Of a stretch of 64,000 bases of DNA, positions 43,680-55,693 are shown piece after piece. Positions within the stretch are counted from its first letter, which is position 1, and each line of letters begins with the position of its first letter. The position numbers and the translations under genes were made by a program. Origin of the DNA: Chrysaora quinquecirrha (Eukaryota > Cnidaria > Scyphozoa > Semaeostomeae > Pelagiidae). The notes below the pieces were generated by a model, which worked only from the letters and a program-made list of their open reading frames with translations, was not told the origin of the DNA and searched no databases. The DNA is taken from contig JACTAT010000027.1 in the NCBI GenBank assembly GCA_014526335.1, positions 3,399,231-3,463,230 on the forward strand, read 5' to 3'.

Positions 43680-44270
43680 ATAAAAGAGACATGAATATTG
43701 AACAATAATATGTAAAGAAGACCAATGATAATCAATACAAATAATGTCCTGACAATTCCTGATAATTTTGTTATTTTTTGAAACTACAATGTTCATTCAT
43801 TAAATCAATTAATTACAATGTTACTAACATAAGGCAACGTACAACTGGCCAGTGTATAGGGTAAAGGATTTTTTTGTAAATGATTCTTTGATGCAATCTA
43901 TGGAATTGCTTTATCTTAGTGTGACTTAGTGTTTCTTCACTATTGTAACTACTAACATTAAACAATGTACAATTACAATTACAAAAGGGGGTTGATAGAA
44001 AATCCAAATTAATTAAATTTACGGTCTGATATGTATTTTAAGCCAGCAGACTGAGACAATCTCCTTGGAATACTTATATTAATAATGATAACAAGAATAA
44101 CAATAATAATAATATTATTAATAATAATATTCCTTATATTTCGTGATAACTCGTGCGAAATCAAACGGTTTGTAATCCTTCATTTTTCAATTATGTAAAT
44201 GGAGGATTCTTCACGTGCAAGCAAGCAAGCATATACGAGTGTTTATTTATTATTCTAGGTAAATTTTGTA
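43680..44270. other. Intron, AT-rich
   Basis: Includes a short (AAT)n-like run (44070-44135). Nothing else recognised. Confidence 0.4.
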
Positions 44271-44275
44271 CTTAC

Positions 44276-44308
44276 GCCGTATGTTGGATGCAGGTCGCCC
44301 TGGTCTTT
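44276..44308 (-). CDS. Microexon, 33 bp (K)RPGRPASNIR
   Basis: Acceptor TCAACTTACAG, donor CGGC|GTAAGT; phase 1. RPGRP is an AT-hook-like core, but a single short motif is weak evidence. Confidence 0.87.
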
Positions 44309-44385
44309 CTGTAAGTTGAGATAAAAGTAAGACATGTAAGTATTCAAAAATGAATGATTTATCAAGAAGTTAATTTTTGAACATG

Positions 44386-44641
44386 TACACGCTTTTTTTC
44401 TTATAAAAACACTTAGCTTCAGGCCTGCCTGTTTCTTACTTTTGAAGTGATTTTCACCAATTTTTATCAACCCCTACCCTTCTCAAAAACATGTTTAAAA
44501 TGCGTTTTGGGCAAGAGCTTCACGCTAGTTAACATTTCTTGCGATGATCTCAAATAGTTTTGGAGGTAGCAAAAAATTCCAACCCAAATTTCAGCCTTTT
44601 GATTCTTACAAAGGTTGTTCTTATGAGAAAAAAGACATGTA
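44386..44641. mobile_element. TA-flanked MITE
   Basis: Ends TACACGCTTTTTTTCTTATAA / TTCTTATGAGAAAAAAGACATGTA. Same terminal type as 17795, with an unrelated inside. Confidence 0.65.
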
Positions 44642-44807
44642 GTACTGTTAAATTTTGCCTGTCATTTCCAAATTGGGTACACCGGCTGAAATGTGGGTAA
44701 CTATGCTTGTTGTCATGTTGTCGTGGTTGTTTTGGCGTTCTTTTGTGATTATCACTACTGTGATGGGTTATTATGCTCGATGTGCTGGGTTATACCCTGG
44801 AACCAGA

Positions 44808-44940
44808 TCATCAAAATAATGAAAAGAGACTGGAGGAAATAAAATGAAAGAAAGAAAGAGGAGAAAGCTTTCTCCTCTTTCTTTCATTCTTTTCTTTTTT
44901 TCCTCCTGTCTTTTTTCATTATTTTGAGACTCTGGTTCCA
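44808..44940. repeat. Long palindrome
   Basis: tggaaccagatcatcaaaat .. gaaagaaagaggagaaag is followed by the complement ctttctcctctttctttc .. attttgagactctggttcca. Arms of about 60 bp with few mismatches and almost no loop. Confidence 0.85.
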
Positions 44941-45286
44941 GAGTAGCTGGGTTACTTCTGTATGCGTATTGTGGTGGACAATTACAAGAATGAAATCACT
45001 AGTGTGGGAATTTAGGTCGAGTTTGTAAATGATGACGTCATCATTTACATAAGGGAAAAATGATGACGTGCTCAAAATAAGTGCTCCACATCAAAAACTC
45101 TTTGCACTGATGTAATCCTGAACATTCCGGGACATTTATGAAAATTCCGGGAGTTTCATTGAGGAAACTCGCAGTGGTTCAGAAATGTCAGTTAGTTTCT
45201 ACCCTCAGACCAAGTCCATTAGCCTGTGTAGGGTTAAAGTAATATTATGCAAATAAAAAAGGTTAGCACTCCCTTATAGATCTTAC

Positions 45287-45313
45287 TTCTTTTACTGACA
45301 ATTCGTTGACTTG
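45287..45313 (-). CDS. Microexon, 27 bp (A)SQRIVSKR
   Basis: Acceptor TTTTCTTTAG, donor AGAA|GTAAGA; phase 1. Confidence 0.82.
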
Positions 45314-45324
45314 CTAAAGAAAAA

Positions 45325-45935
45325 CAGAAAGCTATTAAAATATGATTGATAAAGAAGTGTCTTTCAGGCAAAAATTTGAAGCTGTCATGTTCGAAAACAG
45401 GCTCTATCAATGCAAAGATCTGAGAGCGTACGGATAACTATCCGGTATTCATACGGGTAACAAAGTTAATTCTAGTGGGAATCATACCTGCCGAGATTCA
45501 TTGGGAATTATTTTGAACAAGTGGGGCCAGAACCGGGCCGATGTTATTGGCAATTCGTTCTTGTTCATTGCAATCTCATAGGGATGATCTCAATCCCAAA
45601 ACGTTGCTAATGGGTTCCTTTAATTTAAGTCTTGTTTCCATATAGCCATGAGTGACTGCGCAAGTGCTGAGACACGGCTGTACCAGTGCTGAGACAGTGG
45701 TTGCTATAAAATGGTTTCATATTGGGCTAATAAAGCAGTGGCAAAATGTTTTTGGAGGAGTACCCCTCTGCACATTCTTAGCTTTATACCGAGTATAGAG
45801 CATTATTTGTATTCTCTATTATAATCCGATTTCTAATTAGATTCTATTTGAATTCCATTTAGATTCTCGTTCCCGTTTAATAATAGTAATATTAAAATTA
45901 TATGGTACAAATTGAAAAGATATATAATGGGTTTT
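45325..45935. other. Intron, nothing recognised
   Basis: Unique-looking intron sequence. Confidence 0.4.
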
Positions 45936-45943
45936 AATCATAC

Positions 45944-45988
45944 CGTTGTCATCAATGTGCACCGGGACGACCGGGACCACAGGGAGAT
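45944..45988 (-). CDS. Microexon, 45 bp (D)LPVVPVVPVHIDDN
   Basis: Acceptor ACTTTCTACAG, donor AACG|GTATGA; phase 1. PVV repeats then an acidic end. Confidence 0.88.
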
Positions 45989-46103
45989 CTGTAGAAAGTA
46001 AACGAAAAATTCAAATTCATTTATTAAAATGTAGTTGGTTTAAAATACGAATTTGCAAATTTTTACAAACTTGTGTAACTTCGAATTCAACATAGGGCCC
46101 CTA

Positions 46104-46220
46104 TGATGATAATGACGATGATAATAATGATAATGCTGATGATGATAACGATGATTATGATGATGATCATGATCATGACGATAATGATGATTGTGATGAT
46201 AATGATGATTATGCTATGAT
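46104..46220. repeat. (GAT)n-type microsatellite
   Basis: Imperfect gatgat/aatgat run; similar shorter runs at 47060-47114 and 47594-47685. Confidence 0.9.
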
Positions 46221-46479
46221 ATCCATGCAAATTCTAAACCCTCAAAGAAATTTTAAATTGGAAACTTCAGTGCATTCTATGTAATTTCCAAGCAGCTCAG
46301 TTGTGTTAGAAAAGGTGGATTCGACTAACTAAAATAGGGTGTGGTTTAAAATAGGGGAGAAGACACGGACTTGCTCTACTTCTCGGTACCTAAAAAGATC
46401 ACATTTTAAGAAACTAAATAATCTATATTTAACTTAAATCTTGACTTCTAGATACATGATAAATACTGCTACGTCATAC

Positions 46480-46515
46480 CTTCGTCATCATCACTAATAA
46501 TGATAATAGGCGCAT
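46480..46515 (-). CDS. Microexon, 36 bp (D)APIIIISDDDE
   Basis: Acceptor TTTTTCCACAG, donor GAAG|GTATGA; phase 1. PIIIISDDDE resembles a SUMO-interacting motif (hydrophobic core followed by acidic residues). Confidence 0.9.
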
Positions 46516-46559
46516 CTGTGGAAAAAAAGAAAGTGAAATGTCATATAAATAAAAATTAA

Positions 46560-46860
46560 GATAAGAAACAGCGGAAACATTTTTGGGTTAAAAGCTTTTT
46601 GCCTGACACGCCTTGGGGTATAAAAGTAAAAAACATACCGATTTTATCGCGGTATTTATACCCGGATGCGGATCGAAATGCACCAATAGAAAAGTGAATA
46701 TAGATTGGTATTGTGTTTTGAACACCACTCAGCTCGCAGGACACAGCGGAATGGCCAATCCATGAAAACCGAAAAAGAACGATTTACGGCCTTTTGGTTG
46801 TGATGTGGACAGATTCCAAAACGCCTAATGAAACAATCTTGGACAAAAATGGAACCAAAG
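46560..46860. mobile_element. Fragment of the cattttcgggcatac foldback family
   Basis: aacagcggaaacatttttggg .. cctgacacgccttgggg and gtgatgtggacagattccaaa match the elements at 27428 and 39553. Right end not resolved. Confidence 0.6.
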
Positions 46861-47114
46861 ACATTGTCCAGTCTCCTCGAAATGCTGTCCCCTCTCCCCC
46901 TGTCCCTATACAATGTTACTTCTTACTATAGGCTAGCGTCCTTGGCAAAAAAACAACATTGTTCAGAGGAATGGGGGAGGGGTGAAAATAACGAAGATTT
47001 CATAAAAAGACAAAGGTTTGGTAGTTGAGTTCCTATATTTGTCCAGGATTCCTATATTTCTCCTGATTATGGTGATGACAATGATTATTAGGATGCTGAT
47101 AATGGTGATGACAA

Positions 47115-47593
47115 CGGTGGCGCAGCGGAGGTCTGTGGGGCCCTTAGTGACGTAGTGGGACTGGGGCCCCTTGTAACTATGTCTAATTGGGAACTAGGAA
47201 GCTGAAATAGGAAATAGGGACTAGAAAATAGGAACCACGCACAAGGACATAGAGACTAGGAAACTGCAGATACTGTATGTGGAAAGCTATTTGGACGTTC
47301 ATATTTTTTTGGCGGTTGCAACAACCTCTTTAATCATTACACAAATGAAGGTCAGGTTTTTAAAACTTCAGGTAACGATAAACTAACCCTACTCTAAAGC
47401 ATCATAAACTTCGCAATATCTTATGACTTATTCACTTGCAAGCAGTTTGTCATATAAGAAAATACCCGTATTTCATCAAGAAAGATCATTTCATAAAGAC
47501 ATAAGTTTAAGGTTGGGGGCCCCTTGGAGCTTCTTATCAGCGGGGGCTCTTAGTGGTATGCCCTAAAGGTAACCACCGTCGGCTACGCCACTG
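47115..47593. mobile_element. hAT-type MITE, 479 bp, 8-bp TSD
   Basis: Ends CGGTGGCGCAG / CTACGCCACTG. The TSD is gatgacaa at 47107-47114 and 47594-47601. It is inserted in a GAT-type repeat of the intron. Confidence 0.82.
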
Positions 47594-47733
47594 GATGACA
47601 ATGATTATTAGGATGCTGAAAATGGTGATGACAATGATTATCATGAACATGATCATGATTACGACAATGATAACAATTAAATGTTAGTATCTTGTTGTGA
47701 AATTCAAAATATTATAAGATTTGATAAACGTAC

Positions 47734-47760
47734 CTTTTTCCATTGCTGCTGTATCATCAA
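47734..47760 (-). CDS. Microexon, 27 bp (V)DDTAAMEK
   Basis: Acceptor CACGGAAG, donor AAAG|GTACGT; phase 1. The acceptor is less pyrimidine-rich than the others. Confidence 0.75.
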
Positions 47761-47769
47761 CTTCCGTGT

Positions 47770-48595
47770 AAGTAAAAGAGAATGAGTGTCAAAATATGAT
47801 TTTTTAAAAGCTTAAATCATTTTACAGGGTAAAGGGGATATTCCTGATGTTTCTTTGCTGTGGCAATATTGCGGACCTTACTTTTTATCAGCCGATAAAC
47901 TTGCGATCTTTTTGCGAAAAGCAATCTGAAAATATCCTCAGGGAAACGGTATTCAAATAACAAATGACCACGTTTTGTCCAATGCCGAGCGAAGACGAGT
48001 TTTAGAGCAAATCACAAGTGCTAATGCTATAGAGTTATCATAATATTTCTCTGTTTTGGACTAAAGGAATCGAAACGTATATAGAGGCCACTTTCCCATT
48101 CACACTAGTGAAAAATCCAGAAGAAGATTGAGAAATGGTAAGTAAGGAATTGGTAAGAAATGATAAGGAAAAAGGATGCAAGGCGTTAAAGTTTTTTGAG
48201 GAAAAAGTTACTGTCGGATTCTTCTTTGAAGATAGCGAAAGTATCATCAACAAATCAATCATAAACCGGAGGTCCGAAAAGTTGACCTTTGTAGAAACCA
48301 AAAAATATGTTGGCTTGCGCTGGCCGAAGAGGCTACCAATCGCCACACAGTCCCTTTTCTCTGTACATCTCGTTGTTGGTGCTGAACTCTTCCACCTTGT
48401 GGTGGTGGAAGAGACAATCGATTCGACAAAAACCTCCTCATTGTGTCATATTTTCATATTTCGAGGGCGAAACTAACGGACTTTTATTAAAATTCCAAGT
48501 GTCCCAATATTTTGGCGAGGATTGTAGTTTGGTCATCGTAACTTATATGGCTTCTGAAATAACTGCAATATTATAAAGATATATAATGCATTCTC
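47770..48595. other. Intron with an unidentified plus-strand ORF
   Basis: An open frame at 48135-48476 (MVSKELVRNDKEKGCKALKF ...) runs opposite to the gene. No motif recognised; possibly part of an inserted element. Confidence 0.25.
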
Positions 48596-48603
48596 AAGCA
48601 TAC

Positions 48604-48633
48604 CTGTTTCCCTGCTTATTATGACAAAAGGCT
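48604..48633 (-). CDS. Microexon, 30 bp (E)PFVIISRET
   Basis: Acceptor CGCCTCCACAG, donor ACAG|GTATGC; phase 1. The PFVII core recalls PIIII at 46480. Confidence 0.88.
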
Positions 48634-49565
48634 CTGTGGAGGCGAAATAAGAATTAAATGTCAAAGCATATTATAAAACAATATTATATAGGATATTATA
48701 AAAGTGCTCGGTATAATGTTATTCTTGGTATAATATTATTCGCGATGCAGGCCATCAATAATACGAGACAAGTCTTAAATTCCTAAATGTAGAAACAAAA
48801 GACTCCACTAAAATCACACCCCCGAGTAAAAACCCCGCTGGTTATTGCAAGTACGGTGGGGTAATTTCCAAAATCGGCAGTGAGGAAATTTTTTGGGGGG
48901 AGAAGCAAGATAATGTATCTGCTAAACCCCTGCCTTATCGAAAGTGAGCGAAGCATGTTCTGCCTGGTCCACTTATCGTTTGACAGTTTAATGACGATAA
49001 GTCACAAATTTCTTTCCTTACTCATAACAAAGATTCTCGAAATTATCATTTTGAAAAAAAAAAGCGGAGAAAACCAAAGAAACAAGGCGGGGAAAATATT
49101 TTAGGTCAAACCTTGCGGAGAAACAAACTTTCTTGGCAGGTCATCATTTTACTTTGGCGGGGAAGCGTTTCAGTGGGGTCGTTACAGGAAGTATAAAATC
49201 CTAAGATGACAAAAATTGCTTCAAAAAAGGCATTTTTGCAGTTTATAGACTTTTCTAAACATTGAAAACACGAGAGGCCCTGTGCTCCCTGATGAAGTAA
49301 TATTCTAAATCAAACAGCCAGAGACTCACTTCGCAGTTGGCATTTTCTGTTTTGGACATGTTGAACTTTCTTCAGCACCATAATTAACATATAATTATCA
49401 TGTGTGGTGAACAAAAACGATAGATTTTTCCACAAGTGGCATATCACAACCGATGGGGTTTTAATCCTATACTGCATGATCAGAGAGCCAACGACGATTC
49501 CACTCAGCTGAAGAGCTCAATGAAGTTGTCGAGTAGTAATATATAAGATGCATGTCAAAATAAGA

Positions 49566-49923
49566 TACACTCTTTTTGTATAAGAACAATTTTATTAGAA
49601 CACGAGCCTGGAGTTTGCCCATATTTTAAGAACAAATTAAGAGCTAGCTGAGACTGGTCCTTTTCAAAAGCCATAAGAACATCAGCTAAATAAGTATAAT
49701 ACAATCGGATTGAATGTGAAAAGCAAGCAAACAAAGAAATAGACATGAATTCTACATTTTCCCACACATCTAGTACCACCCAAGGCAGTCATTGAAATAA
49801 TATAGATTTCTAAGTAACCAAGGAAATAAGAGCATATTAAGAACATTGCAGGCTCTAAAACGGCAAAATTGAAGAACAGCCAGCCTTGATCAAAATTTCC
49901 TGGTTCTTATCAAAAAGAGTGTA
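49566..49923. mobile_element. MITE captured in the satellite monomer (first copy)
   Basis: Ends TACACTCTTTTTGTATAAGAAC / GTTCTTATCAAAAAGAGTGTA, with recurrent taagaac words inside. It is present at the same place in every monomer, so it was inserted before amplification. Confidence 0.85.
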
Positions 49924-49989
49924 TTTGATTAAAGAGCTAATGTTTTATCGTGCTATTGGAGAATATTCTAAATGTATTCTTAATCATAC

Positions 49990-50159
49990 CACTTCTTTTG
50001 ACTTCTGTTTGAACTTCTGTGGAAAGTAAAGAGATACGATTGTTAAACAGCCAAATATGAAAAAATAAGTAATGATCAATGCGAGTAACATCGTGCAAAT
50101 GCAAAAGATTAATAATGCTTTGTATATCATACCTTCTAAATTTTCATTGACATCGGCAG
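49990..50159 (-). CDS. Satellite microexon pair 1 (last in the transcript)
   Basis: Two 27-bp phase-1 exons. Y at 50133-50159 reads (A)ADVNENLE (acceptor CCATTAACAG, donor GAAG|GTATGA). X at 49990-50016 reads (E)VQTEVKRS (acceptor TTTCCACAG, donor AGTG|GTATGA). The 116-nt intron between them is constant in all monomers. Confidence 0.88.
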
Positions 50160-51373
50160 CTGTTAATGGTTGAAAATATGAATATCATTGTTACACAATT
50201 TAATAAACTTTAGAAAATAAAACATTTTCAAAAGCATCGTCAGTTTAAAATTGCAAACATCAAGTTTGCTATTAACAGTGGAAACATTTTCGGGCATAGC
50301 TACTTAGAAGCTTTTTTAAATTTCGAGGAGTGGCAGACGAAAAATGCTTTTAAGTATGCCCGAAAATGTTTTCATTGTTCATAGTAATATTAAAGTTCGA
50401 TGCCGGTCTTATTTTCGATTGTTTTCACATTTTGGCAACTTGCGAATTTTCAGGAATTTTTATAAATATGGGTAGGCATTTTGCTGTTTGTACTGTACAT
50501 CCCTCTCCGAAACGTAGTGAAGTACCCCATCTGGGCTTTTTCAAGTCAATGTGGATCTTGAGCAGTAATGCAGACGGGGCGGTGGCCAAGATGGCAAAAT
50601 AACCTTCGCAGAAGCGTTTCTGCAGTTTATAGACTTTTCTAAACATTGAAAACACGAGAGGCCCTGTGCTCCCTGATGAAGTAATATTCTAAATCAAACA
50701 GCCAGAGACTCTCTTCGCAGTTGGCATTTTCTGTTTTGGACATGTTGAACTTTCTTCAGCACCATAATTAACATATAATTATCATGTGTGGTGAACAAAA
50801 CGATAGATTTTTCCACAAGTGGCATATCACAACTGATGGGGTTTTAATCCTATGCTGCATGATCAGAGAGCCAACGACGATTCCACTCAGCTGAAGAGCT
50901 CAATGAAGTCGTCGAGTAGTAATATATAATATGCATGTCAAAATAAGATACACTCTTTTTGTATAAGAACAATTTTATTAGAACACGAGCCTGGAGTTTG
51001 CCCATATTTTAAGAACAAATTAAGAGCTAGCTGAGACTGGTCCTTTTCAAAAGCCATAAGAACATCAGCTAAATAAGTATAATACAATCGGATTGAATGT
51101 GAAAAGCAAGCAAACAAAGAAATAGACATGAATTCTACATTTTCCCACACATCTAGTACCACCCAAGGCAGTCATTGAAATAATATAGATTTCTAAGTAA
51201 CCAAGGAAATAAGAGCATATTAAGAACATTGCAGGCTCTAAAACGGCAAAAATTGAAGAACAGCCAGCCTTGATCAAAATTTCCTGGTTCTTATCAAAAA
51301 GAGTGTATTTGATTAAAGAGCTAATGTTTTATCGTGCTATTGGAGAATATTCTAAATGTATTCTTAATCATAC

Positions 51374-51543
51374 CACTTCTTTTGACTTCTGTTTGAACTT
51401 CTGTGGAAAGTAAAGAGATACGATTGTTAAACAGCTAAATATGAAAAAATAAGTAATGATCAATGCGAGTAACATCGTGCAAATGCAAAAGATTAATAAT
51501 GCTTTGTATATCATACCTTCTAAATTTTCATTGACATCGGCAG
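51374..51543 (-). CDS. Satellite microexon pair 2
   Basis: X 51374-51400, Y 51517-51543. Identical exon sequences to pair 1. Confidence 0.87.
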
Positions 51544-52757
51544 CTGTTAATGGTTGAAAATATGAATATCATTGTTACACAATTTAATAAACTTTAGAAA
51601 ATAAAACATTTTCAAAAGCATCGTCAGTTTAAAATTGCAAACATCAAGTTTGCTATTAACAGTGGAAACATTTTCGGGCATAGCTACTTAGAAGCTTTTT
51701 TAAATTTCGAGGAGTGGCAGACGAAAAATGCTTTTAAGTATGCCCGAAAATGTTTTCATTGTTCATAGTAATATTAAAGTTCGATGCCGGTCTTATTTTC
51801 GATTGTTTTCACATTTTGGCAACTTGCGAATTTTCAGGAATTTTTATAAATATGGGTAGGCATTTTGCTGTTTGTACTGTACATCCCTCTCCGAAACGTA
51901 GTGAAGTACCCCATCTGGGCTTTTTCAAGTCAATGTGGATCTTGAGCAGTAATGCAGACGGGGCGGTGGCCAAGATGGCAAAATAACCTTCGCAGAAGCG
52001 TTTCTGCAGTTTATAGACTTTTCTAAACATTGAAAACACGAGAGGCCCTGTGCTCCCTGATGAAGTAATATTCTAAATCAAACAGCCAGAGACTCTCTTC
52101 GCAGTTGGCATTTTCTGTTTTGGACATGTTGAACTTTCTTCAGCACCATAATTAACATATAATTATCATGTGTGGTGAACAAAACGATAGATTTTTCCAC
52201 AAGTGGCATATCACAACCGATGGGGTTTTAATCCTATGCTGCATGATCAGAGAGCCAACGACGATTCCACTCAGCTGAAGAGCTCAATGAAGTCGTCGAG
52301 TAGTAATATATAATATGCATGTCAAAATAAGATACACTCTTTTTGTATAAGAACAATTTTATTAGAACACGAGCCTGGAGTTTGCCCATATTTTAAGAAC
52401 AAATTAAGAGCTAGCTGAGACTGGTCCTTTTCAAAAGCCATAAGAACATCAGCTAAATAAGTATAATACAATCGGATTGAATGTGAAAAGCAAGCAAACA
52501 AAGAAATAGACATGAATTCTACATTTTCCCACACATCTAGTACCACCCAAGGCAGTCATTGAAATAATATAGATTTCTAAGTAACCAAGGAAATAAGAGC
52601 ATATTAAGAACATTGCAGGCTCTAAAACGGCAAAAATTGAAGAACAGCCAGCCTTGATCAAAATTTCCTGGTTCTTATCAAAAAGAGTGTATTTGATTAA
52701 AGAGCTAATGTTTTATCGTGCTATTGGAGAATATTCTAAATGTATTCTTAATCATAC

Positions 52758-52927
52758 CACTTCTTTTGACTTCTGTTTGAACTTCTGTGGAAAGTAAAGA
52801 GATACGATTGTTAAACAGCCAAATATGAAAAAATAAGTAATGATCAATGCGAGTAACATCGTGCAAATGCAAAAGATTAATAATGCTTTGTATATCATAC
52901 CTTCTAAATTTTCATTGACATCGGCAG
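52758..52927 (-). CDS. Satellite microexon pair 3
   Basis: X 52758-52784, Y 52901-52927. Identical. Confidence 0.87.
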
Positions 52928-54140
52928 CTGTTAATGGTTGAAAATATGAATATCATTGTTACACAATTTAATAAACTTTAGAAAATAAAACATTTTCAAA
53001 AGCATCGTCAGTTTAAAATTGCAAACATCAAGTTTGCTATTAACAGTGGAAACATTTTCGGGCATAGCTACTTAGAAGCTTTTTTAAATTTCGAGGAGTG
53101 GCAGACGAAAAATGCTTTTAAGTATGCCCGAAAATGTTTTCATTGTTCATAGTAATATTAAAGTTCGATGCCGGTCTTATTTTCGATTGTTTTCACATTT
53201 TGGCAACTTGCGAATTTTCAGGAATTTTTATAAATATGGGTAGGCATTTTGCTGTTTGTACTGTACATCCCTCTCCGAAACGTAGTGAAGTACCCCATCT
53301 GGGCTTTTTCAAGTCAATGTGGATCTTGAGCAGTAATGCAGACGGGGCGGTGGCCAAGATGGCAAAATAACCTTCGCAGAAGCGTTTCTGCAGTTTATAG
53401 ACTTTTCTAAACATTGAAAACACGAGAGGCCCTGTGCTCCCTGATGAAGTAATATTCTAAATCAAACAGCCAGAGACTCTCTTCGCAGTTGGCATTTTCT
53501 GTTTTGGACATGTTGAACTTTCTTCAGCACCATAATTAACATATAATTATCATGTGTGGTGAACAAAACGATAGATTTTTCCACAAGTGGCATATCACAA
53601 CTGATGGGGTTTTAATCCTATGCTGCATGATCAGAGAGCCAACGACGATTCCACTCAGCTGAAGAGCTCAATGAAGTCGTCGAGTAGTAATATATAATAT
53701 GCATGTCAAAATAAGATACACTCTTTTTGTATAAGAACAATTTTATTAGAACACGAGCCTGGAGTTTGCCCATATTTTAAGAACAAATTAAGAGCTAGCT
53801 GAGACTGGTCCTTTTCAAAAGCCATAAGAACATCAGCTAAATAAGTATAATACAATCGGATTGAATGTGAAAAGCAAGCAAACAAAGAAATAGACATGAA
53901 TTCTACATTTTCCCACACATCTAGTACCACCCAAGGCAGTCATTGAAATAATATAGATTTCTAAGTAACCAAGGAAATAAGAGCATATTAAGAACATTGC
54001 AGGCTCTAAAACGGCAAAATTGAAGAACAGCCAGCCTTGATCAAAATTTCCTGGTTCTTATCAAAAAGAGTGTATTTGATTAAAGAGCTAATGTTTTATC
54101 GTGCTATTGGAGAATATTCTAAATATATTCTTAATCATAC

Positions 54141-54310
54141 CACTTCTTTTGACTTCTGTTTGAACTTCTGTGGAAAGTAAAGAGATACGATTGTTAAACA
54201 GCCAAATATGAAAAAATAAGTAATGATCAATGCGAGTAACATCGTGCAAATGCAAAAGATTAATAATGCTTTGTATATCATACCTTCTAAATTTTCATTG
54301 ACATCGGCAG
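54141..54310 (-). CDS. Satellite microexon pair 4
   Basis: X 54141-54167, Y 54284-54310. Identical. Confidence 0.87.
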
Positions 54311-55523
54311 CTGTTAATGGTTGAAAATATGAATATCATTGTTACACAATTTAATAAACTTTAGAAAATAAAACATTTTTCAAAAGCATCGTCAGTTTAA
54401 AATTGCAAACATCAAGTTTGCTATTAACAGTGGAAACATTTTCGGGCATAGCTACTTAGAAGCTTTTTTAAATTTCGAGGAGTGGCAGACGAAAAATGCT
54501 TTTAAGTATGCCCGAAAATGTTTTCATTGTTCATAGTAATATTAAAGTTCGATGCCGGTCTTATTTTCGATTGTTTTCACATTTTGGCAACTTGCGAATT
54601 TTCAGGAATTTTTATAAATATGGGTAGGCATTTTGCTGTTTGTACTGTACATCCCTCTCCGAAACGTAGTGAAGTACCCCATCTGGGCTTTTTCAAGTCA
54701 ATGTGGATCTTGAGCAGTAATGCAGACGGGGCGGTGGCCAAGATGGCAAAATAACCTTCGCAGAAGCGTTTCTGCAGTTTATAGACTTTTCTAAACATTG
54801 AAAACACGAGAGGCCCTGTGCTCCCTGATGAAGTAATATTCTAAATCAAACAGCCAGAGACTCTCTTCGCAGTTGGCATTTTCTGTTTTGGACATGTTGA
54901 ACTTTCTTCAGCACCATAATTAACATATAATTATCATGTGTGGTGAACAAAACGATAGATTTTTCCACAAGTGGCATATCACAACTGATGGGGTTTTAAT
55001 CCTATACTGCATGATCAGAGAGCCAACGACGATTCCACTCAGCTGAAGAGCTCAATGAAGTCGTCGAGTAGTAATATATAATATGCATGTCAAAATAAGA
55101 TACACTCTTTTTGTATAAGAACAATTTTATTAGAACACGAGCCTGGAGTTTGCCCATATTTTAAGAACAAATTAAGAGCTAGCTGAGACTGGTCCTTTTC
55201 AAAAGCCATAAGAACATCAGCTAAATAAGTAATACAATCGGATTGAATGTGAAAAGCAAGCAAACAAAGAAATAGACATGAATTCTACATTTTCCCACAC
55301 ATCTAGTACCACCCAAGGCAGTCATTGAAATAATATAGATTTCTAAGTAACCAAGGAAATAAGAGCATATTAAGAACATTGCAGGCTCTAAAACGGCAAA
55401 AATTGAAGAACAGCCAGCCTTGATCAAAATTTCCTGGTTCTTATCAAAAAGAGTGTATTTGATTAAAGAGCTAATGTTTTATCGTGCTATTGGAGAATAT
55501 TCTAAATGTATTCTTAATCATAC

Positions 55524-55693
55524 CACTTCTTTTGACTTCTGTTTGAACTTCTGTGGAAAGTAAAGAGATACGATTGTTAAACAGCCAAATATGAAAAAAT
55601 AAGTAATGATCAATGCGAGTAACATCGTGCAAATGCAAAAGATTAATAATGCTTTGTATATCATACCTTCTAAATTTTCATTGACATCGGCAG
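55524..55693 (-). CDS. Satellite microexon pair 5
   Basis: X 55524-55550, Y 55667-55693. Identical. Confidence 0.87.

Noticed and set aside
48038..48476. Antisense gene in the PARP intron (open frames on both strands)
   Set aside because: No recognisable domain, no splice or promoter support; kept only as an unassigned intron stretch.
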